Positions 17,346 to 25,564 are shown, counted from the first letter of the stretch. The stretch is 39,011 bases of DNA from Streptomyces viridochromogenes DSM 40736 (GCF_000158955.1 NZ_GG657757.1:6981295-7020305), one strand, 5' to 3'. Notes: a model not told the origin generated them from the letters alone. Program-made: numbers and translations.

Positions 17346-19592
17346 TCAGACCTTGAGGGGCTCGCCCCCGTCCCGTGCCGCCGGTCCCGCGATCGCCTGG
17401 GGCGCCTCGTCGTGCGTGAGATCCGGCAGCCGGTGCAGCCACCTCGGCAGGTACCAGTTCCGCTCGCCGAGCAGCGCCATCACCGCCGGCAGCAGCACAC
17501 CCCGGATGATCGTCGCGTCGATGAGCACCGCCGCCGCGAGACCGACGCCCATCTGCTTCATGGACTGCATGGACAGCGTCCCGAAGATCGCGAAGACGGC
17601 GACCATGATGACGGCGGCGCTCGTGACGACGCCTGCCGTGGTGACCACCCCGTGCCGGATCGCGTCCTTCGTCGCCAGGCCTCGCAGCCGCGCCTCCCGG
17701 ATCCGGGAGACCACGAACACGTGGTAGTCCATCGACAGGCCGAACAGGATCACGAAGAGGAACAGCGGCAGCCAGGTGATGATGGCGCCCACGCCCTCCG
17801 CGCCCACCAGCGAGGCGCCCCAGCCGTGCTGGAAGACGGCGACGAGGATGCCGTAGGCCGCGCCCACCGACAGCAGGTTCAGCACGATCGAGGTGACCGC
17901 GACCGTCAGCGAGCGGAACGACAGCAGCATCAGCAGGAAGGCGAAGACCACGACGAAGGCGAAGACCGGTACGACCGCCCCGGCCAGCTGGTCGTTGAAG
18001 TCCTTCGAGCCCGCGACCTGCCCGGTGATCGGCGCCTCGACCCCGTCGACCCTGCCGAGCGTGGCCGGCCGCACCTCGTCGCGCAGCGTGTCCAGGCTCT
18101 CGCCCGCCCGGTCCTGGTCGGATCCGCCGACCAGCGGCACGTAGACGAACGCGACGTTCTGCGCGTCGTGCAGCCTGATCTCCACCGGACCGCGGGACGC
18201 CCCCGAACTGATCGCCCGGTCACGGAAGTCGGCGAGCGCGGACTTCACCTCCGGCGCGTTGATGTCGTCCGCCCTGACGACCACCTCGGCAGGCTCGGAA
18301 CCGCCCGGGAACGCGTCGTTGAGACGGTTGTACGTCTGCACGATGGGCAGCGAGTCACCGAACTCCTGGTCCAGCGTGAGCTGCTGCGTCTTCATGCCGA
18401 GCGCCGGAGCCGCGATGGCCAGCAGCGCACCGGCCGCCACCGTCACGGAGATCACCGGCCTGGCGAGCACGCGCCGCAGCACGGCCGTCCAGAACCTACT
18501 GTCCTGACCGCCGCCCCGCCGGCGCCGGCGCAGGAACGGGATGCGGCCCTTCTCCACGCGCTCGCCGAGCAGCGACAGCAGCGCGGGCAGCACGGTCACG
18601 GACCCCACCATCGCGACGGCCACCACCATCAGCGAGGCCATGCCCATCGCCTCGAACTCGGCGAGCCCGGTGAACAGCATGCCCGCCATGGCCACGCACA
18701 CCGTGACACCGGAGACGACGATCGCCCGGCCACTGGTCGCGGCGGCGATCCGCAGCGCCGTGCGCGCGTCACGGCCGGCCTCGCGCTCCTCGCGTTCCCG
18801 GCGCAGGTAGAACAGGCAGTAGTCGACGCCGACCGCCATGCCGACCAGCAGCATCACGGAGTTCGCGGTGTCGCTCATCGGCTGGAGATGGCTGACGACG
18901 CCCATCAGCCCCATGGTCGCCATGATCGCCGTGACGGCCAGCGCGACCGGCAGCAGCGCCGCCACCAGCGCGCCGAACGCGATCAGCAGAATGCCGAGGG
19001 CGACCGGCACCGCGGAGTACTCGGCCTTCTTGAAGTCGTCCCCGAACGCGTCGTCGAACGTCTTCATCATGCTGGCGCCGCCGATCTCCTCGATCCGCAG
19101 CGACCCGTGGTCCTTCTGGACGCCCTCGACGGCCTTCAGCACCGGCTCGACCCGCTCGCCGGCGGTGTCCGACGCGCCGCGCATGTCGAACTGCACCAGC
19201 GCGCTGCGCCCGTCCTTGGAGATCGTCTTCGTGTCGTACGGCGACGTCACGTCCGTGACCCGGCCGGTCCCCTCGACGGCCTTCACCACCGCGGTGACGG
19301 CGTCCCGGAACTCGGCGTCCATGGCCTTGAGCGCACCGCCTCGGGCCTGGACCAGCACGGTCTCACTCGCCGGTTCGTCGATTCCGGCGTCCTCGATGAT
19401 CCTCGCGGCGGTGTGCGTCTCCCCCTTCAGTTGGTCGCTGTCCTCGACGTCGACCCGGCCCGCCGCCGAACCGAGCCCCATCGCCAGGACGACGAACAGC
19501 ACCCAGATGCCGACGGCAGCCCATCGGTGCCGCGCGCTCCAGCCGCCGGCCCGGGCGGCCAGGCCCCGCACCCGCACTTCTCCGTTCCCCAT
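17346..19592 (-). CDS. MMPL-family RND transporter
   Basis: The 748-aa product has the two-fold layout of MMPL exporters: a first membrane helix (about 22-45), a large extracytoplasmic loop, a helix bundle with MAVGVDYCLFYLRREREER, a second loop, and a second bundle with LFGLSMDYHVFVVSRIREA. The paired GxxxDY...R(E) motifs carry the Asp-Tyr pairs used for proton relay. Members move lipids, pigments or antibiotics across the membrane; the cargo is unknown here. ATG at 19592 with GAGGGGG upstream at a long spacing; an ATG at 19673 would add 27 residues of basic, unlikely sequence. Convergent with mgt, with no regulator adjacent. Confidence 0.9.
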   Translation of the reverse strand: MGNGEVRVRGLAARAGGWSARHRWAAVGIWVLFVVLAMGLGSAAGRVDVEDSDQLKGETHTAARIIEDAGIDEPASETVLVQARGGALKAMDAEFRDAVTAVVKAVEGTGRVTDVTSPYDTKTISKDGRSALVQFDMRGASDTAGERVEPVLKAVEGVQKDHGSLRIEEIGGASMMKTFDDAFGDDFKKAEYSAVPVALGILLIAFGALVAALLPVALAVTAIMATMGLMGVVSHLQPMSDTANSVMLLVGMAVGVDYCLFYLRREREEREAGRDARTALRIAAATSGRAIVVSGVTVCVAMAGMLFTGLAEFEAMGMASLMVVAVAMVGSVTVLPALLSLLGERVEKGRIPFLRRRRRGGGQDSRFWTAVLRRVLARPVISVTVAAGALLAIAAPALGMKTQQLTLDQEFGDSLPIVQTYNRLNDAFPGGSEPAEVVVRADDINAPEVKSALADFRDRAISSGASRGPVEIRLHDAQNVAFVYVPLVGGSDQDRAGESLDTLRDEVRPATLGRVDGVEAPITGQVAGSKDFNDQLAGAVVPVFAFVVVFAFLLMLLSFRSLTVAVTSIVLNLLSVGAAYGILVAVFQHGWGASLVGAEGVGAIITWLPLFLFVILFGLSMDYHVFVVSRIREARLRGLATKDAIRHGVVTTAGVVTSAAVIMVAVFAIFGTLSMQSMKQMGVGLAAAVLIDATIIRGVLLPAVMALLGERNWYLPRWLHRLPDLTHDEAPQAIAGPAARDGGEPLKV

Positions 19593-19940
19593 GACGGGCT
19601 TGCCCCCTCGTGATGCGGCGGCGGCCCCCTGCCGCCCCCTTCCGATTCGAAGGTATGGGCCGGATAAAGCCATCTCGTCGTGCTGCCCGGTGAGGTGACG
19701 GGGCCGGAACTCATCCCCATGGCCCGCACCCCCTCCCCACTGGGAAGGACCGCGAAGGACGGTGGGCCCTTACACCTATCGGGGCCCCAAGAGGGGCATA
19801 CCGGGCTCCTCGGCTGTGTGGATCCTGAGCAGACGGTTGTGCCCCACGGTGACTGGTGAGTAATTTACGGGGCCGGGCAGCTGCCCACCGGCCGTCGTGC
19901 CCACCCCCACGGGGCACGACGGCCGTCTTATCGTGTCCGG
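19593..19940. other. 348-bp divergent intergenic region
   Basis: No gene seen. It must hold the promoters of the MMPL gene and the DUF1697 gene. I see CCTTC-N6-GAAGG-type symmetry near 19639, a small GCCCC-AAGA-GGGGC hairpin near 19786, a possible plus-strand promoter TTGTGC (19838-19843), 18 bp, TAATTT (19862-19867), and the large hairpin at 19890. Confidence 0.5.
19890..19924 (+). promoter_or_regulatory. 13-bp perfect hairpin just before the DUF1697 gene
   Basis: GGCCGTCGTGCCC (19890-19902) and GGGCACGACGGCC (19912-19924) pair perfectly over a 9-nt loop and are followed by GTCTTATC. Only 16 nt remain to the ATG at 19941, where no clear ribosome site exists. It may terminate or attenuate a leader transcript. 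Confidence 0.55.
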
Positions 19941-20489
19941 ATGACGACGATGTATGCGGCGCTGCTGCGCGGGATCAACGTGGGCGGCAGCAGAAAAGTC
20001 CCGATGGCCGATCTTCGCTCCCTCCTGTCGGGTCTCGGCCACGAGGACGTGGCCACGCACCTCCAGAGCGGCCAGGCCGTGTTCTCCTCCGGCCGCGGCG
20101 ACGAGGAGTCGCTGGCCGCCGAGATCGCGCACGCCGTCGAACAGCACTTCGGGTTCGCCGTCGACGTGATCGTGCGCGACCACGCCTATCTGAAGGCGGT
20201 CGCCGACGCCTGCCCGTACCCGGCCGCCGACCTGGAGCCCAAGCAGCTCCACGTCACCTACTTCTCGGCGCCCGTGGGACCCGAGCGCTTCGCGGAGATC
20301 GACCAGGCCGCCTACCTCCCCGAGGAGTTCCGCCTCGGCGACCGCGCCCTGTACCTGTACGCCCCCGACGGCCTGGGCCGCTCCAAACTCGCCGAGCACC
20401 TGTCGAAACCGCGCATCAACAAGGGAATCGTCGCCACGACCCGTAACTGGAACACCGTCGTCAAACTGGTGGAGCTGACGGGTGCCTGA
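19941..20489 (+). CDS. DUF1697 domain protein
   Basis: The 182-aa product is a full-length DUF1697 protein: MYAALLRGINVGGSRKVPMADLRSLL at the start, THLQSGQAVFSS, and the end SKPRINKGIVATTRNWNTVVKL are all family hallmarks. The function is unknown; the protein is soluble and has no catalytic motif I can name. The ATG at 19941 lies 16 nt after a large hairpin and lacks a good Shine-Dalgarno. Overlaps the next gene by 8 bp. Confidence 0.9.
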   Translation: MTTMYAALLRGINVGGSRKVPMADLRSLLSGLGHEDVATHLQSGQAVFSSGRGDEESLAAEIAHAVEQHFGFAVDVIVRDHAYLKAVADACPYPAADLEPKQLHVTYFSAPVGPERFAEIDQAAYLPEEFRLGDRALYLYAPDGLGRSKLAEHLSKPRINKGIVATTRNWNTVVKLVELTGA

Positions 20490-20856
20490 GCACAACCCGG
20501 CCGTCGAGGCCGCCATGGAGCTCGAACTGGCCCTCCTCACCCCGAAGATCCGCAGCTCGCCCGAGAGGGTCGGGGCGCTGCTGCACCCCGACTTCCACGA
20601 GTTCGGCGCCTCCGGCCGGCACTGGAGCCGGGCCGCCATCATCGCCTCCCTGGCCGCGACCACCGGTCAGGGGCCCCGACCCGTCGCCGTCTCCGTGATG
20701 AGGGGCGCACAGCTCGCCCCGGACCTGGTCCACCTCACCTACGACACGGAGTACGACGGCAGCCGCGCGCACCGCAGTTCGCTGTGGCGGCGGATCGACG
20801 GCCGGTGGCTGCTCTACTTCCACCAGGCGACACCGTTCAGCGAACGGGCGGTGTAG
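20482..20856 (+). CDS. NTF2-like / DUF4440 small protein
   Basis: The 124-aa product has the pattern of the NTF2-like cone fold: EAAMELELALLTPKIRSSPERVGALLHPDFHEFGASG, then RAAIIASLA, and the C-terminal strands SSLWRRIDGRWLLYFHQATPF. Such proteins bind or convert small ligands, but no active site can be assigned. The GTG at 20482 lies inside the end of the DUF1697 gene, so the two are probably co-translated. Confidence 0.8.
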   Translation: MPEHNPAVEAAMELELALLTPKIRSSPERVGALLHPDFHEFGASGRHWSRAAIIASLAATTGQGPRPVAVSVMRGAQLAPDLVHLTYDTEYDGSRAHRSSLWRRIDGRWLLYFHQATPFSERAV

Positions 20857-20881
20857 GCGTCTGGCCGATTCACCCCCCACA

Positions 20882-20901
20882 CGTGCCCCGGACTTGGCAC
20901 G
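20882..20901. promoter_or_regulatory. inverted repeat before gvpO
   Basis: CGTGCC (20882-20887) and GGCACG (20896-20901) form a dyad with an 8-bp centre, ending 8 nt before the gvpO start. Operator or small hairpin; unproven. Confidence 0.3.
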
Positions 20902-20909
20902 GTAGGACC

Positions 20910-21206
20910 ATGACGAGCACTGATCACGAGACGACACCCCCCGGTCGGCTGACGGCCCTTCAGGCCATGCGCGGTGCGGCCGCCCAGCTCGCGGAGCTGC
21001 TCGGCACCACACCCGACTCCGTCTCGGCCGTCCGCCCCGCCCCGGACGGCTGGACGGCCGACGTCGAGGTCGTGGAGCTGGAGCGGGTCCCCGACACCAT
21101 GACCATCATGGCGACGTACCGCGTCACCCTGGACCCGCAGGGCCGGCTCATGGGCTACGAACGGGTGCGCCGCTACGCCCGGGGCCAGCTCGACCGGCAG
21201 CGCTAG
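20910..21206 (+). CDS. gvpO: gas vesicle protein GvpO
   Basis: The 98-aa product matches GvpO: AMRGAAAQLAELLGTTPDSVSAVRPAPDGWTADVEVVELERVPDTM..YRVTLDPQGRLMGYERVRRYAR, split here by dots. GvpO is an accessory protein needed for gas-vesicle formation in haloarchaea and is the usual first gene of Streptomyces gvp clusters. ATG at 20910 with TAGGA close upstream. 124 bp separate it from gvpA, with palindromes between, so gvpA may be expressed separately. Confidence 0.88.
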   Translation: MTSTDHETTPPGRLTALQAMRGAAAQLAELLGTTPDSVSAVRPAPDGWTADVEVVELERVPDTMTIMATYRVTLDPQGRLMGYERVRRYARGQLDRQR

Positions 21207-21249
21207 CACCCCCCTTTCCTCTCAACTCCCGTTCCCGGTCATCGTTTTT

Positions 21250-21267
21250 GGTGTTCACGTGAACACC
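21250..21267. promoter_or_regulatory. 18-bp perfect palindrome before gvpA
   Basis: GGTGTTCACGTGAACACC is its own reverse complement. It lies 64 bp before the gvpA start and 43 bp after gvpO. It suits a dimeric repressor or activator site; no U tract follows, so a terminator is less likely. Confidence 0.55.
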
Positions 21268-21308
21268 CACGCCACCACCCCCGTACCTACGGGCGGCACG
21301 AGAACGGA

Positions 21309-21320
21309 CTCTCGCGAGAG
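21309..21320 (+). promoter_or_regulatory. palindrome overlapping the gvpA ribosome site
   Basis: CTCTCGCGAGAG is a perfect 12-bp palindrome whose 3' arm GAGAG is part of the gvpA Shine-Dalgarno GAGAGG, 9-10 nt before the GTG. In RNA it could fold and mask the site, or dimerise. Confidence 0.45.
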
Positions 21321-21330
21321 GAAACGCACC

Positions 21331-21723
21331 GTGACCGTCATGACGCAGTCCGGCGGGATCCAACCCGCCGCCACCTCCAGCGGTTCGGGGACCGCCGGCC
21401 TCTTCGACATCCTCGAACTGATTCTGGACCGCGGGCTCGTCATCGACGTGTTCGTGCGGGTCTCCCTGGTCGGCATCGAGATCCTGAAGATCGACATACG
21501 CATCGTCATCGCGAGCGTCGACACCTACCTCCGTTTCGCCGAGGCCTGCAACCGCCTCGATCTGGAGGCCGGCCGCAAGGCCCCCGACAAGCTCACCGAC
21601 ATCGTCGGCAACCTCGTCGAGAGCGGCGCCCGGGGCAAGACCAGCGGTGCGATCGGCGGCGCCATCGACGCGATCGGCGACATCTTCGACCGCGACGACA
21701 AGGACCGGGAGGACGAGCGGTGA
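21331..21723 (+). CDS. gvpA: gas vesicle structural protein GvpA
   Basis: GvpA is the small hydrophobic shell protein that builds the vesicle wall. The 130-aa product has the core LFDILELILDRGLVIDVFVRVSLVGIEILKIDIRIVIASVDTYLRFAEA (about residues 27-75, given here by its landmarks LFDILE, GLVID, GIEIL, RIVIASVDTYL) and then a charged C-terminal extension rich in Asp, Glu and Lys that the roughly 70-aa cyanobacterial GvpA lacks, as in other actinomycete homologues. The start is GTG 21331 with GAGAGG 9 nt upstream; an ATG three codons later is possible. GTGA overlap with gvpF. Confidence 0.88.
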   Translation: MTVMTQSGGIQPAATSSGSGTAGLFDILELILDRGLVIDVFVRVSLVGIEILKIDIRIVIASVDTYLRFAEACNRLDLEAGRKAPDKLTDIVGNLVESGARGKTSGAIGGAIDAIGDIFDRDDKDREDER

Positions 21724-22439
21724 GCGGCGTCTACGTCTACGCCGTCACCCGCGCCGACCACCCCCTGCGGCTCGACGGCCTGCGCACCGTCGGCGGGACG
21801 GACGAGCCCCCGCGCGTCCTCGTCCACGGCCCGCTCGCCGCCGTGGTCAGCGCCGCACCACCCGACCTGCGCCCCAAGCGGCGTGACCTCGGAGCCCACC
21901 AGGAGCTCCAGGAACGCCTCATGGCCGACGGATCGGTCCTCCCCATGCGGTTCGGCCTGCTCGCCCCGGACGACACCGCCGTCAGGACGGCCCTGGAGGC
22001 CAAGCGCGACGACTACGCCCGCAGGCTCGGCGAACTGCACGGCACCGCCGAGTACAACCTCAAGGCCGCCCGCTCCCAGGACGACCTGCTGCGCGAGGTG
22101 CTCGACGGGTCCGACGAGGCCCGCCGGCTCAACCAGTGCACCCGCGACGGCACCGGAACCTACGAGGACCGCCTCGCCCTCGGCGAACTGGTCGCCCGGC
22201 AGGTCGACGCCCGGCAGCGGCGGCAGGCCGACGAGATCGTCGCGAGGCTGTCCGGCCTGGCCCGGGCCAGTGTCCTGGCCGATCCGTCCAAGGACGACTT
22301 CCTCAACGTGTCGTTCCTCGTGGAACGGGCCCGCGCCGACGAGTTCGGCGAGGCCGGCCGGACCCTGGCCCAGGACTACGGCGCCGCCTACGACTTCAGG
22401 CTGCGCGGCCCCCTGCCCCCCTACAGCTTCGCCGCCTGA
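21720..22439 (+). CDS. gvpF: gas vesicle protein GvpF (GvpF/L family)
   Basis: The 239-aa product opens with GVYVYAVTRADHPLR and ends with the family's RLRGPLPPYSFAA. LMADGSVLPMRFGLLAPDD and the helical middle also fit GvpF/L. GvpF binds GvpA during early assembly and sits on the gas-facing side in haloarchaea. GTG start inside the gvpA stop (GTGA). Confidence 0.9.
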   Translation: MSGVYVYAVTRADHPLRLDGLRTVGGTDEPPRVLVHGPLAAVVSAAPPDLRPKRRDLGAHQELQERLMADGSVLPMRFGLLAPDDTAVRTALEAKRDDYARRLGELHGTAEYNLKAARSQDDLLREVLDGSDEARRLNQCTRDGTGTYEDRLALGELVARQVDARQRRQADEIVARLSGLARASVLADPSKDDFLNVSFLVERARADEFGEAGRTLAQDYGAAYDFRLRGPLPPYSFAA

Positions 22440-22452
22440 CGGGGGACCGGCC

Positions 22453-22704
22453 ATGGGCCTGCTCACCGGCATCCTCACCCTCCCGCTCGCGCCCCTGCGC
22501 ACCACCCTCTGGGCCGCCGAGCAGCTGCAGGCCGCCGCCGAGGCGCAGTACTACGACCCGGCCCCCGTCCGGCAGGCCCTCGTCGACCTGGAACGGGCCC
22601 TGCTGGAGGGCCGGATCGGCGAGGACGAGTACGACCGCCGCGAGGACGAACTGCTGGACCGACTCGACGAGATCACCGCCCGGAGACGAGCCCCCCGACC
22701 ATGA
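22453..22704 (+). CDS. gvpG: gas vesicle protein GvpG
   Basis: The 83-aa product matches GvpG: GLLTGILTLPLAPLRTTLWAAEQL, then the helical RQALVDLERALLEGRIGEDEYDRREDELLDRLDEI, quoted in part. It is an assembly accessory protein. ATG at 22453 with GGGGGA 7 nt upstream; its TGA overlaps the next ATG (ATGA). Confidence 0.88.
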   Translation: MGLLTGILTLPLAPLRTTLWAAEQLQAAAEAQYYDPAPVRQALVDLERALLEGRIGEDEYDRREDELLDRLDEITARRRAPRP

Positions 22705-23072
22705 CCCACCCGGCCCCCTCGGCAGCAGGCGGACTCAACCGAGCCTCCCGCCTTCCCTCCCCCTACGACCACCCGTCCGGCGCCCAGTCCGCCAACCTCG
22801 CCGACATCCTCGAACGGGTCCTCGACAAGGGTGTGGTCATCGCCGGCGACATCCGGATCAACCTGCTCGACATCGAACTGCTCACCATCAAGCTGCGCCT
22901 GCTCGTCGCCTCCGTCGACAAGGCGAAGGAGATGGGCATCGACTGGTGGGAACACGACCCCTCCCTCTCCTCCCGGGCCGGCCGCTCCGAGCGGTCCCTG
23001 GCCGACGAGAACGAACGCCTGCGCGCCGAGATCGCCGCCCTCAAGGCGGCCGACAGGAGGCCGGAGCCATGA
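22701..23072 (+). CDS. GvpA-family minor protein (GvpJ/GvpS)
   Basis: The 123-aa product has a GvpA-like core, LADILERVLDKGVVIAGDIR then LLDIELLTIKLRLLVASVDK, followed by AKEMGIDWWEHDP, the mark of GvpJ/GvpS paralogues in actinomycetes, and an acidic-basic coiled tail ENERLRAEIAALKAAD. It probably caps or nucleates the vesicle. I cannot decide between J and S from sequence alone. ATGA overlaps on both sides. Confidence 0.85.
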   Translation: MTHPAPSAAGGLNRASRLPSPYDHPSGAQSANLADILERVLDKGVVIAGDIRINLLDIELLTIKLRLLVASVDKAKEMGIDWWEHDPSLSSRAGRSERSLADENERLRAEIAALKAADRRPEP

Positions 23073-23890
23073 CCGACCCGCACCGCGTCTACGCCTACGC
23101 CGTCCTGCGCCGCACCCCCGAGGCCGCCGCCGCGGTGACGGGCCTGCGCGGGGTCGCAGGAGACCCGATCCACCTGGTGGAGCCCACGGACCCGGCTCCC
23201 CAGCTGGCCTTCGCCGTCGGCCGGGTCCCGGCCGCCGACTACGACGAGGCGCCCCTGCAGGCCCACCTCGACGACCTCGACTGGCTGGAGACCACCGTCC
23301 GCTCCCACCACGCCGTGGTCGCCGCACTCGTCGCCGGCGGCGCCGCCGTCCTCCCGCTGCGCCTCGCCACCGTCTACCGTGACGAGGACCGCGCCCGGCA
23401 CGCCCTCGACACCCGCCGCGCGTACTTCCTGTCCCTGCTGGACCGCCTCACCGGCCATGTCGAACTCGGCGTCAAGATCTACGCCACGCCGGACATCACA
23501 CCGCCCGAGGCCGAGACCGACATCGCGCAGGAGCCGGCCACCGGCCTCGGGGTCGGCCGCGCCTACCTGGCGATCCGCCGCCGCAGACAACGCAGGAACG
23601 AGGAGGCCTGGCGCACGGTCGCCCAGGCCGCCGCGCACCTCACGGAAACAGCCGGCGCCCTCGCCGTCGACCGCGTCGCCCACACGCCCGAGCGCGGCAG
23701 CCTGGCAGGCTCGGCTCCCGGCACGAACGTGGGCAACGACGCCTACCTGGTCCCCGCCGACCGCGTCGACGCCTTCCGCACAAGCCTCCTCACGGCCGCG
23801 CGGAACATCCCCGGCCTCCGCGTGGAGATCAGCGGCCCCTGGGCGCCGTACTCCTTCGCCCTCCAGCCCGAGCCGGAGGCCGCCGCGTGA
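23069..23890 (+). CDS. gvpL: gas vesicle protein GvpL (GvpF/L family)
   Basis: The 273-aa product is a second GvpF/L paralogue: RVYAYAVLRRTPEAAAAV at the start, VLPLRLATVYRDEDRARHAL, LGVGRAYLAIRRRR, and the terminal GPWAPYSFALQP. It is the last intact gene of this gvp cluster. Its stop lies in a GTGA, a start-codon overlap of the kind that joins the earlier gvp genes, yet no gvp gene follows; the convergent chelatase stop is 31 bp away. Confidence 0.9.
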   Translation: MTDPHRVYAYAVLRRTPEAAAAVTGLRGVAGDPIHLVEPTDPAPQLAFAVGRVPAADYDEAPLQAHLDDLDWLETTVRSHHAVVAALVAGGAAVLPLRLATVYRDEDRARHALDTRRAYFLSLLDRLTGHVELGVKIYATPDITPPEAETDIAQEPATGLGVGRAYLAIRRRRQRRNEEAWRTVAQAAAHLTETAGALAVDRVAHTPERGSLAGSAPGTNVGNDAYLVPADRVDAFRTSLLTAARNIPGLRVEISGPWAPYSFALQPEPEAAA

Positions 23891-23905
23891 CCGTCACTCC
23901 GCGCT

Positions 23906-23921
23906 CCGGCCGCCCGGCCGG
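23906..23921. terminator. GC dyad between gvpL and the chelatase gene
   Basis: CCGGCCG (23906-23912) and CGGCCGG (23915-23921) are inverted around CC, in the 31-bp gap between convergent stops. In RNA a shorter CCGGC/GCCGG stem with a 6-nt loop would form; probably a bidirectional terminator. Confidence 0.5.
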
Positions 23922-24662
23922 TCAGGCGCTCACGGCCGCCGGCGCCGGTACCCGTGCCGCCTCGTACCGCTCCAGCACCACCCGTGCCACCTCCGGCGCC
24001 GGGCCCAGTACGTCCGCCAGGACGTCCGCCTGCGCCGCGCCCCGGGCGATGCGGTCCGGGAGGAAGCCGGGGGCCAGGACGTAGGGGGCGACGGCCACCC
24101 GGGAGCAGCCGAGTGCGCGGAGTTCGCGGACGGCGTCCTCCGTGCGGGGCAGAGATGCGGAGGCGAACGCAGGCCGCACGGCGCACCAACCGGTGTGCCG
24201 CCACTCCCGCGCGATTTCTGCGATCACTGCGATCGCCTCCGGGTCGGTGGACCCCGCCGAGGCCAGGACGACCCCGGTCGAGGACTTGTCGGCGGGGGAC
24301 AGGCCCGCCTCGTACAGCCGTCGCTCCAGCGCGGACAGCAGCAGCGGCGACGGGCCCAGAACCTCCGCCTGGTGGATGCGCAGCTGCGAGGGCGCGTCCG
24401 CCAGGACCGCCGGGATGTCCGCCTTCGCGTGGAACGCCCGGGTCAGCAGGAGCGGGAGGGCCACCACGGTCCGGACGCCCTGCGTGGCCAGGGACTCCAG
24501 CACCCCCCGCACCGAGGGCACGTTGAAGTCCAGGAAGCCGGTCTCCACCCGCAGGTCCGGGCGCAGCGAGCGCACCCGGCGGACGAGAGCGTGCACCGTC
24601 GCGGCGTGCCGCGGGTCGCGGCTGCCGTGGGCGATGACGAGGAGAACAGGCTTGTCGATCAT
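23922..24662 (-). CDS. sirohydrochlorin chelatase (CbiX/SirB type)
   Basis: The 246-aa product is a two-repeat chelatase: LLVIAHGSRDPRHAATVHALV with the metal-binding His near the N-terminus, VVALPLLLTRAFHAKADIPAVL with the second His, and a related C-terminal half with VVLASAGSTDP and VAPYVLAPGFLPDRI. It would insert iron (siroheme) or cobalt into sirohydrochlorin. At the 3' end of a sulfate-reduction locus, iron insertion for the siroheme of sulfite reductase is the likely job. Start ATG 24662, five bp after the permease stop; GAG bases within the permease end serve as ribosome site. Confidence 0.88.
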   Translation of the reverse strand: MIDKPVLLVIAHGSRDPRHAATVHALVRRVRSLRPDLRVETGFLDFNVPSVRGVLESLATQGVRTVVALPLLLTRAFHAKADIPAVLADAPSQLRIHQAEVLGPSPLLLSALERRLYEAGLSPADKSSTGVVLASAGSTDPEAIAVIAEIAREWRHTGWCAVRPAFASASLPRTEDAVRELRALGCSRVAVAPYVLAPGFLPDRIARGAAQADVLADVLGPAPEVARVVLERYEAARVPAPAAVSA

Positions 24663-24667
24663 GGAAC

Positions 24668-25564
24668 TCAGCTCTTCACCAGCAGGCCGCGGTTGCGCAG
24701 CACCCACCGCTCCAGCGGGCTGAAGATCAGCAGGTCGATGGCGATGCCGACGATCAGGATGAGCAGGATGGCCTCGAAGACCATGGCCATGTCGCTGGCG
24801 TTGCGGCCGTTCTCCAGCAGCTGGCCCAGGCCGACGCCGAGGTCGGGGAAGGACGCGATGATCTCGGCGGCCATCAGGGAGCGCCAGGAGAAGGCCCAGC
24901 CCTGCTTCAGGCCCGCCACGTAACCGGGCAGCGCCGCCGGGAGCACGATGTGCCAGGTGCCCTTCAGGCCGGTGGCGCCCAGCGTGCGGCCCGCGCGCAG
25001 GAACAGCGGCGGCACCTGGTCGACACCCGACACCAGGCCGTTGGCGATCGACGGGACCGCGCCGAGCAGGATCACCGCGTACATCATCGAGTTGTTCAGG
25101 CCCAGCCAGATCACCGCGGGCGGCACCCAGGCGACCGACGGCAGGGACTGCAGACCCGACAGGATCGGGCCGAGGGCCGCGCGCACCACCTTCACCCGTG
25201 CCACCAGCAGGCCCAGCGGCGTGCCGATCACCAGGGCGAAGCAGAAGCCGAGCAGACCGCGCGAGACGCTGGTCCAGATGTAGCCGAGCAGTTCGCCCTG
25301 GAGCCACGCGGTCTGGACGACGTTCCACACGTCGGACGGCGCCGGCAGCTTGGTCGGGTCGTCGACGACCTTGAACGAGACGAGGCCCTGCCAGACCGCC
25401 AGCACCAGCACGATGGCGACGACGGGCGGCAGGATCTTCTCGACGAAGGTCTGCCGGAACGGGGGCCGGCCCGTCTGCCGCGTCTCCAGCGCGTCGAGGC
25501 CCGCCTCCAGTCCGGCGAGATCGTTGCCGTCCTTGGCGACGGTCGTCGAATCAGTGCTGGCCAT
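24668..25564 (-). CDS. sulfonate/nitrate/taurine-type ABC permease (SsuC-like)
   Basis: The 298-aa product has six membrane segments and the EAA-like loop LGATGLKGTWHIVLPAALPGYVAGL typical of the NitT/TauT family, with the end SPLERWVLRNRGLLVKS. It would form a homodimeric channel with the ATPase encoded just upstream. I chose ATG 25564, which has GAGGAG 9-10 nt upstream and overlaps the ATPase end by 14 bp; an upstream start at 25582 is weaker. Confidence 0.9.
   Translation of the reverse strand: MASTDSTTVAKDGNDLAGLEAGLDALETRQTGRPPFRQTFVEKILPPVVAIVLVLAVWQGLVSFKVVDDPTKLPAPSDVWNVVQTAWLQGELLGYIWTSVSRGLLGFCFALVIGTPLGLLVARVKVVRAALGPILSGLQSLPSVAWVPPAVIWLGLNNSMMYAVILLGAVPSIANGLVSGVDQVPPLFLRAGRTLGATGLKGTWHIVLPAALPGYVAGLKQGWAFSWRSLMAAEIIASFPDLGVGLGQLLENGRNASDMAMVFEAILLILIVGIAIDLLIFSPLERWVLRNRGLLVKS

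Noticed and set aside
17301..19613. A 770-codon plus-strand frame
   Set aside because: Antisense to the MMPL transporter and composed of His/Arg/Gln-rich sequence with no motif.
20893..20909. Sigma-54-like TTGGCAC before gvpO
   Set aside because: The partner -12 element is missing, and Streptomyces has no sigma-54.
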